Assembly (NCBI GenBank): GCA_902581405.1
Contig: CACHOJ010000003.1
Span: 1-64,000, forward strand
Direction: 5' to 3'
From: an uncultured Pelagibacteraceae bacterium
Lineage (GTDB): Bacteria > Pseudomonadota > Alphaproteobacteria > Pelagibacterales > Pelagibacteraceae
Length of the DNA: 64,000 nt
Part shown: positions 55,877 to 64,000 of the stretch, one piece after another
How positions within the stretch are numbered: the stretch's first letter is position 1
How the letters are laid out: each line of letters begins with the position of its first letter
Program-made: the position numbers and the translations under genes
Notes under the pieces: generated by a model
Told to the model about the DNA's origin: nothing
The model's input: only the letters and a program-made list of their open reading frames with translations
Databases searched by the model: none

Positions 55877-55919
55877 AAATTATCAGCTTGTATAGGATCT
55901 GAATCTTGTTGCGTCAAGA

Positions 55920-56960
55920 TTAATTTTTAGTCCCAATGGCCTCTGAAACATTTTTAAACCCCTTATTTTTTAATAAATCAATTAATTCTTTTCTTATTTT
56001 TGAAGCTATACGAGGACCTCTATAAACCATTCCAGTATATAATTGAACTAATGTTGCACCAGAAGTGATTTTTTCAAAAGCATCCTGTCCATTACTAACA
56101 CCACCCACTCCTATTATTTTTGTTTTATCTTTTAGGATTTTATAAAACTTAGAAATTGTGTCGTTTGAAATCTTTGCAATTGGTTTACCTGACAGTCCAC
56201 CTTTTTCTAATTTATTTATATTTTTTAAATTTTCTCTATTCTTGTCTGTTGTATTGGAAACAATAATGATTCCTATTTCTTGTTCCATGATGATCTTGGA
56301 TACTTCATTGATTTGATTATCTTTAAGATCAGGTGAAACTTTTATTGCTAATGGAACATTAGAATTTAACTCTTTTTTTTCATTTTTTAGTTTGTCAATC
56401 AATGAATTTAGTTCATCCTGGTTATGAAAGTCTCTTAAATTTTCTGTATTTGGTGAGGAAATATTTATTGTGATATAATCAGCTAAATTATAAAATTTAC
56501 GAAAACAAATTAGATAATCCTCAACTCTATTCTTAGAGTCTTTATTTGGTCCAATATTTATTCCTAAAAAACCTTTTTTATTATTTTCCTTAATTCTCTT
56601 ACTAATTTCTTCTGAGCCAGAATTGTTAAAACCTAATCTATTAATAAGAGCTTCATCTTCTTCAAGTCTAAAAACTCTTGGTTTAGGGTTACCAAATTGA
56701 GGCTTTGGTGTAATTGTCCCTACTTCAACAAAACCAAATCCAAGATTAAACAGAGGATTGTATACTTCAGCATTTTTATCAAACCCAGCTGCTACACCAA
56801 TTGGTGAAGATAATTTTTTATCACAAAAAGTTGTTTCTAAAATATGGCTATCTTTAGGTTGAGTATATGGAATATTATTTAACTTTAGCGCTTTTATTGC
56901 TAAAGAATGAGCCACTTCAGGGCTAAATTTAAAAATTAGTGGTCTTAATATATTAAACAT
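55920..56960 (-). CDS. pyrD: Dihydroorotate dehydrogenase (quinone), class 2
   Basis: This membrane-associated flavoenzyme oxidises dihydroorotate to orotate in pyrimidine synthesis, passing electrons to quinone. The 346-residue protein has the class 2 N-terminal helical region (LRPLIFKFSPEVAHSLAI), SPIGVAAGFDKNAEV, VEVGTITPKPQFGNPKPR, the catalytic Ser in NISSPNTENLR, and FMN-binding VGGVSNGQDAFEKI near the end. It overlaps lysS by 8 nt and is expressed after it. Confidence 0.95.
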   Translation of the reverse strand: MFNILRPLIFKFSPEVAHSLAIKALKLNNIPYTQPKDSHILETTFCDKKLSSPIGVAAGFDKNAEVYNPLFNLGFGFVEVGTITPKPQFGNPKPRVFRLEEDEALINRLGFNNSGSEEISKRIKENNKKGFLGINIGPNKDSKNRVEDYLICFRKFYNLADYITINISSPNTENLRDFHNQDELNSLIDKLKNEKKELNSNVPLAIKVSPDLKDNQINEVSKIIMEQEIGIIIVSNTTDKNRENLKNINKLEKGGLSGKPIAKISNDTISKFYKILKDKTKIIGVGGVSNGQDAFEKITSGATLVQLYTGMVYRGPRIASKIRKELIDLLKNKGFKNVSEAIGTKN

Positions 56961-58521
56961 TTTCTAATTTACTTTTAATTAATTCTTTAGTTTCTTGAAC
57001 ACCAAAAAAGCTTATGAAAAAACCAAATCTTGGTCCATTTTCTACCCCAAAAACTACCTCATATATTAACTTGAACCAATCACGCAAATTTTCTTTATAG
57101 CCATTCTCTTTACCAACTGTATAAATTGTGGTCTGAATATCCTCTGGTTTCATTGCGTCATCACAGTTATCTAAAGAGTTTATTAAAGCCTTTAAAGCAA
57201 TTTTTTCGCTTTCATTTGGTTTTTTATAATTCTTTTTAGATTTTATAGCGTCATTAAAATATTTAATTGCATAAGAAATTAACTTGTCAAAAATTGGATG
57301 CATATCTTCATTAATATCTTTCTTATATTTCTTAACAAACTTCCAAAGTAACTCTTTATTATCAGCATTGCTGGTCTCAACTAAATTTAATAACATTGAA
57401 AACGACATAATTGAATTTTCCTCCGGCATCTCTGAATTATGAACGTGCCACACGGGATTCATTAGTTTTTGAAGTTCGTTTTGAGTTTTACCTTTTTCAA
57501 TAAAATCAAGATATTCATCCACGGCCTTTGGCACTACTTCTCTATAAAGTTTTTTTGCTCTTTTTGGATTTTGGTACATATACAATGAAAGACTTTCGGG
57601 TGACGCATACTCTAACCATTGATCGATTGTAATACCATTCCCTTTTGACTTAGATATTTTTTCACCTTTTTCATCTAAAAATAACTCATATGCAAAACCA
57701 GATGGATTTGACTTACCTAATAATTGTATTATTTTTGAAGATAAAATTGCACTCTCAATCAAATCTTTACCATACATTTCAAAATCTACATCAAGAGCAT
57801 ACCATCTCATAGCCCAATCTACTTTCCATTGTAATTTACAATTTCCATCTAAAATACTTTGTTCAAATTTTTTGCCACTATTATCAAAAATTATTTTTGA
57901 ATTTTTTGTATCTAGTTCTGAGACTGGTATCTCTAATACAACTCCTGTATCTGGACATATTGGTAAAAATGGAGAATATGTTTTTTGTCTTTCTTTACCA
58001 AGGGTAGGAATAATTATATTCATTATTCCCTCGTAATTTTCTAAAATTAATTTTAATGTATCATTAAAAAAACCAGACTTATATAAAACTGATGAACTTT
58101 TAAAACTGTATTCAAACTTAAATTTATCTAAGAAATTTTTTAACATTTCATTATTATGTTCACCAAAACTGTTAAATTTTTCAAAAGGATCGGGAACTTG
58201 GGTTAAGGGTTTATGGAGATTTTTTTCAAGTTTTTCAGGATTGGGAATGTTTTCAGGAACTTTTCTAAGTCCATCCATATCGTCAGAAAACGTGATTATT
58301 TCTTTAGGGAGATCTGTTAAATGATTTAAAGCATTAACAATCATTGAGGTTCTTGCAACTTCACCGAAAGTTCCTATATGTGGTAATCCGCTAGGACCAT
58401 AACCTGTTTGAAGAATGATTTTACCCTTTTTTTCTATATTTTTCTTTCTTTCTCTTAGAAGCTTTTTAGCTTCAACAAAGGGCCAAGCGTTTGTTTTGTC
58501 TATGTTGTTTTTATCGATCAC
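56953..58521 (-). CDS. lysS: Lysyl-tRNA synthetase, class I
   Basis: This class I LysRS is unrelated to the class II enzyme of E. coli and is typical of archaea and many alphaproteobacteria. The 522-residue protein has the HIGH-like motif TGYGPSGLPHIGTFGEV near residue 40 and the KMSKS-like EKISKSKGNGITIDQWLEYASPES near residue 290. Translation seems to begin at the GTG at 58521. No ribosome site is visible upstream. pyrD follows with an 8-nt overlap. Confidence 0.94.
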   Translation of the reverse strand: MIDKNNIDKTNAWPFVEAKKLLRERKKNIEKKGKIILQTGYGPSGLPHIGTFGEVARTSMIVNALNHLTDLPKEIITFSDDMDGLRKVPENIPNPEKLEKNLHKPLTQVPDPFEKFNSFGEHNNEMLKNFLDKFKFEYSFKSSSVLYKSGFFNDTLKLILENYEGIMNIIIPTLGKERQKTYSPFLPICPDTGVVLEIPVSELDTKNSKIIFDNSGKKFEQSILDGNCKLQWKVDWAMRWYALDVDFEMYGKDLIESAILSSKIIQLLGKSNPSGFAYELFLDEKGEKISKSKGNGITIDQWLEYASPESLSLYMYQNPKRAKKLYREVVPKAVDEYLDFIEKGKTQNELQKLMNPVWHVHNSEMPEENSIMSFSMLLNLVETSNADNKELLWKFVKKYKKDINEDMHPIFDKLISYAIKYFNDAIKSKKNYKKPNESEKIALKALINSLDNCDDAMKPEDIQTTIYTVGKENGYKENLRDWFKLIYEVVFGVENGPRFGFFISFFGVQETKELIKSKLENV

Positions 58522-58609
58522 TTTTTTTATTAAACTGCCTATTAAATAACGTTTTTAACAATTCTTATAGAGTTGAATTTTATTTACCATAAAATAATGT
58601 CCAATCAAA

Positions 58610-60052
58610 ATGTCCAATTATAAAACTGTTTTTTTTACCCTAGGAATTTTACAAATAATTTTAGGTTTATCGATGATTGCGCCAATTTTAGCGCAGTTTT
58701 TTTATAATGAACTAGACTCAGGTTTCATAGGTTCTGGGATCGTGACTATTATATTTGGAGTACTGTTTTTGTTATCAAATTTAGATCACGATAAAAAAAT
58801 TAGTTTACCTCAGGCTTTTCTTTTAACTGCATTATCTTGGTTAAGTATTGCTATCTTTGGTTCACTACCATTCATATTTAGTGAGATCAATTTAAGCGTT
58901 ACGGATGCTTTTTTTGAGAGTATGTCAGGTATTACTACAACTGGATCAACTATAATTACTAATCTAAATGAAACTCCTAAAAGTATTTTGCTTTGGAGGG
59001 GAATGCTTCAATGGTTAGGTGGAATTGGAATTATTGTTATGGCAATAACATTGATGCCACTAATGAACATTGGTGGAATGCAGTTGTTCATCATATCCAC
59101 AAGTGATACCCCTGAAAAAATTTTACCTAAGTCAAAGGAAATAGCATTAAGATTAATATTAGTATACTCTGGCTTAACTTTCGTATGTGCATTTTTTTAC
59201 AAAGTATTTGGAATGAACTTTTTTGATAGCATAGTTCATTCGATGACAACAATAGCAACTGGAGGTTTCTCAAATTACAATGAGTCCATCGGTTATTTTG
59301 ACAGTTCTTTGATTGAATTAACATCAATTATATTTATTATTTTAGGAAGTATTCCTTTCATTGCTTACATCAAATATTTAAATGGTGACAAAAAAATATT
59401 TGTTAATGATACACAAATTAAAACTTTTTTTAAAATTGTAATTTTTTCAGTTCTTTTAATGTATTTGTATTTGTTTATTAAAAACCAAAATATATCAGAT
59501 ATAAGATCTGTAGCATTTAACGTGATATCTATTTTAACTGGTACAGGTTATGTAACCCAAAACTTTAGTGAATGGGGCCAGTTTCCGTTAATTTACTTTC
59601 TTATACTTATGTTCATAGGTGGATGCGCAGGATCTACTGCTTGTGGAATTAAAATATTTAGGGTTCAAATTCTATTCCAATTTATTTCTGTTCAACTGAA
59701 AAAAATTATATATCCAAGGGGTATATTTAAAATTAAATATGAAAATAGTAATATTGACGAAAAATTTCTGGCATCAATAATTTCATTCATATTTTTATAT
59801 GTTGTAATTTTCTTTCTTATAACTGCTCTTTTATCTACAAGTGGTTTAGATTTAACGACTTCAATATCAGCTGCGGCAACATCAATATCAAATGTAGGAC
59901 CTGGTTTAGGTGATATAATTGGTCCAAATGGTAATTTTTCAAATTTATCTGATTTTTCAAAATGGATTTTAAGTTTAGCTATGATTTTAGGTAGATTAGA
60001 ACTGTTTGCTGTATTAGTATTATTTATTCCATCTTTTTGGAGGAAATATTAA
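58610..60052 (+). CDS. trkH: Trk/Ktr-type potassium uptake membrane protein TrkH
   Basis: The 480-residue protein shows the four MPM repeats of K+ channels derived from KcsA: selectivity-filter-like SGITTTGSTI, MTTIATGGFSN, LTGTGYVTQNF and AATSISNVGPG, each after a pore helix. The family motif GGIGIIVMAITLMP is present. TrkH needs the cytosolic TrkA subunit, not encoded here. The start codon is one of two closely spaced ATGTCCAAT copies (58597 and 58610); the first runs into a stop after eight codons, so 58610 is used. Its stop overlaps the ampG ATG. Confidence 0.93.
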   Translation: MSNYKTVFFTLGILQIILGLSMIAPILAQFFYNELDSGFIGSGIVTIIFGVLFLLSNLDHDKKISLPQAFLLTALSWLSIAIFGSLPFIFSEINLSVTDAFFESMSGITTTGSTIITNLNETPKSILLWRGMLQWLGGIGIIVMAITLMPLMNIGGMQLFIISTSDTPEKILPKSKEIALRLILVYSGLTFVCAFFYKVFGMNFFDSIVHSMTTIATGGFSNYNESIGYFDSSLIELTSIIFIILGSIPFIAYIKYLNGDKKIFVNDTQIKTFFKIVIFSVLLMYLYLFIKNQNISDIRSVAFNVISILTGTGYVTQNFSEWGQFPLIYFLILMFIGGCAGSTACGIKIFRVQILFQFISVQLKKIIYPRGIFKIKYENSNIDEKFLASIISFIFLYVVIFFLITALLSTSGLDLTTSISAAATSISNVGPGLGDIIGPNGNFSNLSDFSKWILSLAMILGRLELFAVLVLFIPSFWRKY

Positions 60053-61425
60053 TGTCTGAAACTAAACAAAGCTGGTTAGATTCTTTATTAGTTTATAAAG
60101 ATATTAGAATGTTAAGAATATTGCTTCTTGGAGCAATAAGTGGTTTTCCTTGGGTATTAATTGCTAGCAGCTTAAGTCTTTGGTTAAAAGAAGAGGGATT
60201 GAGTAGATCAACGATTGGTTGGGCAGGATTAATATTTGGAGTTTATGCTTTTAATTATTTATGGGCTCCCATCATTGACAGAATACAAATTCCATTTTTA
60301 ACAAAAAAATTAGGACATAGAAGAGGATGGATTGTGCTAATGCAATTAATAATATTACTTAGCTTAATTATCTGGAGTTTAATAAATCCTACACAAAATT
60401 TAGCACTTTTGATTAGTGTTGGATTAGTAATTGCAATAGCTTCAGCAACCCAAGATATAACTGTTGATGCGTTAAGAATTGAACAAATTGATGCAAATGA
60501 GGGAAAATCTATGGCAGCAGGTGCTGCCATGGCAGTAGTTGGTTGGTGGACTGGCTATAAATTAGGAGGTGTTATAGCATTATTTACTGCAGAATCTTTT
60601 GAAAATATGGGAGTAGCAGATTATTGGCAAGCTACTTTTTTAGTTTTAGGTATTTTAATTATTTTAATGAATATTTGTTTAATGTTCGTTCATGAACCAA
60701 TTGATAATAATAGACAAAATAATCAAAAAGAAACAGATCAAATGATTGTAAACAAGCTTGGATCAAATAATGTTTTAACAAATTTTATTGCTTACATTTC
60801 GGGAACTATTGGTGGACCCATAATAAGCTTTTTCAAAAAAAATGGATTTGCAATAGCAGTTGGGATATTAGGATTTGTATTTTTATTTAAAATTGGCGAG
60901 GCATTTCTAGGACGTATGTCTATTGTTTTTTATAAAGAAATTGGATTTTCAAAAGGACAAATAGCAATTTATTCTAAAGGATTAGGATGGATAACAACTG
61001 TAGTTTTCACTTTAATAGGTGGTGTAATGGCGATGAGAGCTGGGACTGTCAAAACTATGTTTTTTGCAGGAGGTTTGATGGCTGTAACTAATTTACTTTT
61101 CGCATTATTGGCCTGGACAGGTAAATCAGAATTATTATTTGCAATAGCTGTAATCGCTGATGATATAACAGCTGCATTTGCAACAGTTGCATTTGTTGCC
61201 TTTATTTCTTTATTAGTAGATAGGACATATACAGCAACTCAATATGCATTATTAGCATCCATTGGAACTGCTGGAAGAACTACCCTTGCCTCTTCATCAG
61301 GTGCACTAGTAGACTGGCTAAATGGAGACTGGGGTACATTTTTTATAATAACAACTGTAATGGTGATTCCATCACTAATTTGTCTTTGGTTTATAAGGAA
61401 TAAAGTTAAAATTGGTGCAAAATAA
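60052..61425 (+). CDS. ampG: AmpG-type muropeptide permease (MFS)
   Basis: AmpG imports anhydro-muropeptides released from the cell wall for recycling. The 457-residue protein has twelve or so hydrophobic segments, with LLGAISGFPWVLIASSLSLWL at TM1, WAPIIDRIQIPF in the first loop and DITVDALRIEQI at the TM4-5 region, all matching AmpG. I use the ATG at 60052 because AGGAAATA precedes it and it overlaps the trkH stop. The NlpC/P60 hydrolase gene begins inside its last codons, which fits a wall-recycling unit. Confidence 0.9.
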   Translation: MSETKQSWLDSLLVYKDIRMLRILLLGAISGFPWVLIASSLSLWLKEEGLSRSTIGWAGLIFGVYAFNYLWAPIIDRIQIPFLTKKLGHRRGWIVLMQLIILLSLIIWSLINPTQNLALLISVGLVIAIASATQDITVDALRIEQIDANEGKSMAAGAAMAVVGWWTGYKLGGVIALFTAESFENMGVADYWQATFLVLGILIILMNICLMFVHEPIDNNRQNNQKETDQMIVNKLGSNNVLTNFIAYISGTIGGPIISFFKKNGFAIAVGILGFVFLFKIGEAFLGRMSIVFYKEIGFSKGQIAIYSKGLGWITTVVFTLIGGVMAMRAGTVKTMFFAGGLMAVTNLLFALLAWTGKSELLFAIAVIADDITAAFATVAFVAFISLLVDRTYTATQYALLASIGTAGRTTLASSSGALVDWLNGDWGTFFIITTVMVIPSLICLWFIRNKVKIGAK

Positions 61426-62167
61426 CTATTTCTGTAATAATTCCTATTTAAACGTTTATGAGCTAGCCTCAAAGAAATCAAATATAAGTACTCAATTAAT
61501 TTACGGTGAGAAATTTAGGATAATTGGAAAAAAGAAAGATTTTTTTAAGATTAAAACAGATTTTGATAATTACTTAGGTTTTATTAAAATCAAAAAATTT
61601 AATAAAGTTTTAAATAAAACTCACAAAGTCAGTGTATTAAAATCAAAGATTTATAATAAACCAAAAAACAATATTAAATTTTTAACAAAAAAATACCTTC
61701 CATTTTCATCTGAAATTCAGATTATAAATAAAAAAAATAACTTTGTAATGTTTGAAAAGAATAAATGGATAAAATTAAATGAATTACAAATATTAAATAA
61801 AAAAAATTATAATTTTATTAAAATATTAAAACTTTTTTTGGGTGTTAAATATAAATGGGGTGGTAAAACTTTTGATGGTATTGATTGTTCAGCATTACTC
61901 CAAATTTTTTATAAATATAACCATAAATTCTTCCCTAGAGATACAAAAGATCAAGTTAAAATTAGAAAGGGTGTTAAGAATAAAGAAGAATTTAAAAAAG
62001 GAGATATTATTTTCTGGAAAGGACATGTTGCCATTTGTTTAAATCCAAAAGAATTAATTCATGCATATGGTCCAAGAAAAAAAGTAATAATAATGCCAAT
62101 AATAAAAACTATTAAATTAATTGAAAAAACTTCAAATTTAAAAGTAATAAAAATAATATCGATTTAG
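61415..62167 (+). CDS. NlpC/P60 family cell-wall peptidase with SH3-like N-terminus
   Basis: The protein of about 250 residues has an SH3b-like beta region in the first 120 residues. The C-terminal NlpC/P60 domain has the catalytic Cys in FDGIDCSALLQIF, His in KGHVAICLN and the third polar residue in ELIHAYG, preceded by VKYKWGGKT. These enzymes cut the bond between D-Glu and diaminopimelate in wall peptides. No signal peptide is seen, so it may act in the cytosol on peptides imported by AmpG. The start is uncertain: GTG at 61415 or TTG at 61412, both inside ampG. The 3' end overlaps tyrA by 4 nt. Confidence 0.87.
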   Translation: MQNNYFCNNSYLNVYELASKKSNISTQLIYGEKFRIIGKKKDFFKIKTDFDNYLGFIKIKKFNKVLNKTHKVSVLKSKIYNKPKNNIKFLTKKYLPFSSEIQIINKKNNFVMFEKNKWIKLNELQILNKKNYNFIKILKLFLGVKYKWGGKTFDGIDCSALLQIFYKYNHKFFPRDTKDQVKIRKGVKNKEEFKKGDIIFWKGHVAICLNPKELIHAYGPRKKVIIMPIIKTIKLIEKTSNLKVIKIISI

Positions 62168-63063
62168 TTTAGATCTCTTCCAAAGTCTGGTTTTGCTATA
62201 TCTTGTTTTAAATTCAATATTTGCTGTCTTACTTTTTTTGAATTAACTAATTTTTTTCTTAAAGTTTTATCATCTAAATTTTCAATATTTTTTTTAAAAG
62301 ATTTTAAATTTTTAATAAATAGGTTAATTGCATTAATAACATTTTTTTTGTTATTAAAAAAAATATCTCTCCACATAATTTCGTTTGATGCGGCTATCCT
62401 TGAAAAATCTCTTAAACCTCCTGCACTAAATTTAATCACATCTTTTTTTTGAATTTTTTGAAAATCTTGAGCGGTCTTTATTAAATTATAAGCTATTAAA
62501 TGAGGTAAATGACTTGTAATTGAAAATATCTTATCATGAACTTTCTCATCCATTATTATTACTTTAGAACCAATTTTTTTCCAAAAATTTACCAATTTTT
62601 TCTGTTTTATTTTGTTTTTGTCACTAAACACAATGCACCATTTGTTAATAAATAGACTTCTACTTCCATACTTTGGTCCACTTACTTCTGAACCAGATAT
62701 TGGATGACTCATAATCCAATCTAGCGACTTTGACAGACTATTATTTTTTAATTTACTAATATTTTCCTTTGTAGAACCAACATCGGTAATTAAAGATTTT
62801 TCACTTAAATGCTTATTTAAGTGAGGAATAACTCTTTCATACTGACTCATCGGAGTAGCAATTATAACAAAATCTATATCTGAGATCTTATTATCTAGTT
62901 TTTTTAAAATAATTATTTTTTTATTTATTTTTTTGATTTCTCTAATATTTTTTTTTGATTTTTCATAAACAAAAAAGTTTTTAGAAATTTTTTTATTTAT
63001 GGATGCTCTTAAAATTGAAGATCCAATTAATCCACAACCAACAATCAATATATTTTTAAACAT
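62164..63063 (-). CDS. tyrA: Prephenate (arogenate) dehydrogenase
   Basis: The enzyme makes 4-hydroxyphenylpyruvate (or tyrosine from arogenate) with NAD(P). The 299-residue protein opens with the dinucleotide fold ILIVGCGLIGSSIL, has VIIATPMSQY, the His/Ser region DVGSTKENI, MSHPISGSEVSGP, and ITSHLPHLIAY, all standard for the monofunctional alphaproteobacterial form. It overlaps hisC by 8 nt, so the aminotransferase next to it could supply the tyrosine or phenylalanine transamination step. Confidence 0.93.
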   Translation of the reverse strand: MFKNILIVGCGLIGSSILRASINKKISKNFFVYEKSKKNIREIKKINKKIIILKKLDNKISDIDFVIIATPMSQYERVIPHLNKHLSEKSLITDVGSTKENISKLKNNSLSKSLDWIMSHPISGSEVSGPKYGSRSLFINKWCIVFSDKNKIKQKKLVNFWKKIGSKVIIMDEKVHDKIFSITSHLPHLIAYNLIKTAQDFQKIQKKDVIKFSAGGLRDFSRIAASNEIMWRDIFFNNKKNVINAINLFIKNLKSFKKNIENLDDKTLRKKLVNSKKVRQQILNLKQDIAKPDFGRDLN

Positions 63064-64000
63064 TTTTAAAAATTTTTTTCATCTGCTTAATAAAAAGTAT
63101 ATTTTCTCTCACATTTCCAATTGTAAGCCTTAAACAATTTTTAATACCATACGAATTCATCTCTCTAAGAATAATTCCCGATTTCTCAAGATTTTTCTCA
63201 ACAAAACTTGCAGTTAATTTGCAACTTTTAAAATCTAAAAGAAAAAAATTTGGTCCAATTTCATTTGTTTGTATATTATAAGAATTCATTACTTTTTTTA
63301 TTTTTTTAGCCCAATCTAAATTATGTTTTACAGATTTTTTTATAAAACTTTTATCTTTAAGAGATTCAACTGCACATTCCTGCGCTATCTTGTTAACATT
63401 AAATGGTGGTTTAATTTTATATAAAGCATCTACAATTTTTTTACTTCCGTAACCCCATCCCACTCTTAAAGATGCAAGACCATAAATTTTTGAAAAAGTT
63501 CTTAATATAAATACATTATTTTTATTTTTAAAAAGCTCTAAACCTGATCTATAATCCTTATTTAACATATATTCAAAATAAGCATCATCAACGACTAATA
63601 AAATTTTTTTATTTAAACGCTTTCTTAGATCTAGTAACTGATTTTTAGAAATGTATGTGCCTGTAGGATTATTTGGATTAGCTATAAATACAATTTTAGT
63701 TCTTTTAGTTGTTTTTTTTATAATTTCATCATTTGATACTTTAAAATTTTTTTCTTTAGAAAAAATAACATTTGCTCCCACTATTTTTGCATAAATTCTG
63801 TACATTAAAAAACTATACTCTGGCACAACTACTTCATCTCCTTTGCTCAAAAATAACTGGCATAGCATTTGAATAATTTCGTCAGATCCAGATCCACAGA
63901 TAATCTGATTTTGCTTGCAATCATATTTTTTTGAAATTGTGGATGTTAATTCCTTAAATTTCCCATCTGGATACTTTGATACATTGTTTTTGGATTTTAT
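63056..64000 (-). CDS. hisC: Histidinol-phosphate/aromatic aminotransferase, 5' end outside window
   Basis: The frame is open to the end of the window, so 314 residues of the C-terminal part are seen. They show GSGSDEIIQMLCQLFLSKGDEVVVPEYSF-type fold-I aminotransferase sequence in pieces, NPNNPTGTYIS, DDAYFEYM and the PLP lysine in TFSKIYGLASLRVGW. HisC homologues can serve both histidine and aromatic amino acid synthesis; the tight link to tyrA favours the latter use. An internal ATG at 63868 is not the start, since conserved sequence continues upstream. Confidence 0.92.
   Translation of the reverse strand: MKSKNNVSKYPDGKFKELTSTISKKYDCKQNQIICGSGSDEIIQMLCQLFLSKGDEVVVPEYSFLMYRIYAKIVGANVIFSKEKNFKVSNDEIIKKTTKRTKIVFIANPNNPTGTYISKNQLLDLRKRLNKKILLVVDDAYFEYMLNKDYRSGLELFKNKNNVFILRTFSKIYGLASLRVGWGYGSKKIVDALYKIKPPFNVNKIAQECAVESLKDKSFIKKSVKHNLDWAKKIKKVMNSYNIQTNEIGPNFFLLDFKSCKLTASFVEKNLEKSGIILREMNSYGIKNCLRLTIGNVRENILFIKQMKKIFKNV

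Overview
The window looks like a chromosomal segment of a SAR11-clade alphaproteobacterium (Candidatus Pelagibacter or a close relative). The basis is very AT-rich DNA, Lys/Asn/Ile-rich proteins, almost no intergenic space (most neighbours overlap or lie within 50 nt), and alphaproteobacterial marker genes: DUF2093, DUF3035, DUF1476, a ChvI/ChvG pair, a RegA/ActR regulator, class I lysyl-tRNA synthetase and an ScfR-type regulator. I see no tRNA, rRNA, insertion sequence, prophage or CRISPR array. About 68 protein genes are supported; the first and last are cut by the window ends.

Layout. 1-9.2 kb: the end of a lipid A acyltransferase, purD and rsmD, then a tight leftward operon HAD-ribF-ileS-lspA-DUF3035-pgi. 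9.2-15.8 kb: groES-groEL behind a heat-shock-like promoter, typA, and small membrane or chaperone-like genes. 15.5-18.8 kb: isocitrate lyase with an unlisted 53-residue ORF in front, divergent from an ScfR/RamB-type regulator; the spacer is packed with TTTACAA half-sites. 18.8-25.6 kb: a Lys-rich coiled-coil protein, cfa, a DapA-family aldolase, a membrane J-domain protein, a prolyl oligopeptidase, and a small heat-shock gene behind what looks like a ROSE-type RNA thermometer. 25.7-31 kb: a complete BMP-family (nucleoside/purine type) ABC importer followed by a purine-type phosphoribosyltransferase. 31-40 kb: two DUF1330 genes, DNA repair, a DMT transporter, msrA, a sulfurtransferase, an RND pump whose adaptor lacks the usual hairpin, and small envelope genes. 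40-49 kb: gpmA facing a leftward run chvI-chvG-ahcY-tsaE-amgK-murU, then polA. 49-55 kb: an orphan ABC ATPase, regA, and a polyamine operon (AR-fold decarboxylase, deoxyhypusine-synthase-like protein, N-carbamoylputrescine amidase, agmatine deiminase) preceded by a terminator-like leader hairpin. 55-64 kb: a queuosine-precursor-type transporter, rpmB, pyrD, lysS, trkH, ampG with an NlpC/P60 hydrolase, tyrA and the 3' part of hisC.

Most of the window is housekeeping. The points most worth checking are regulatory and small-scale: the ROSE-like hairpin before hsp20, the operator array and small ORF at aceA, the attenuator-like leader and deoxyhypusine-synthase homologue of the polyamine operon, the hairpin-less RND adaptor, and a seven-codon minigene in front of typA. 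All function calls come from reading motifs; no database search was possible.
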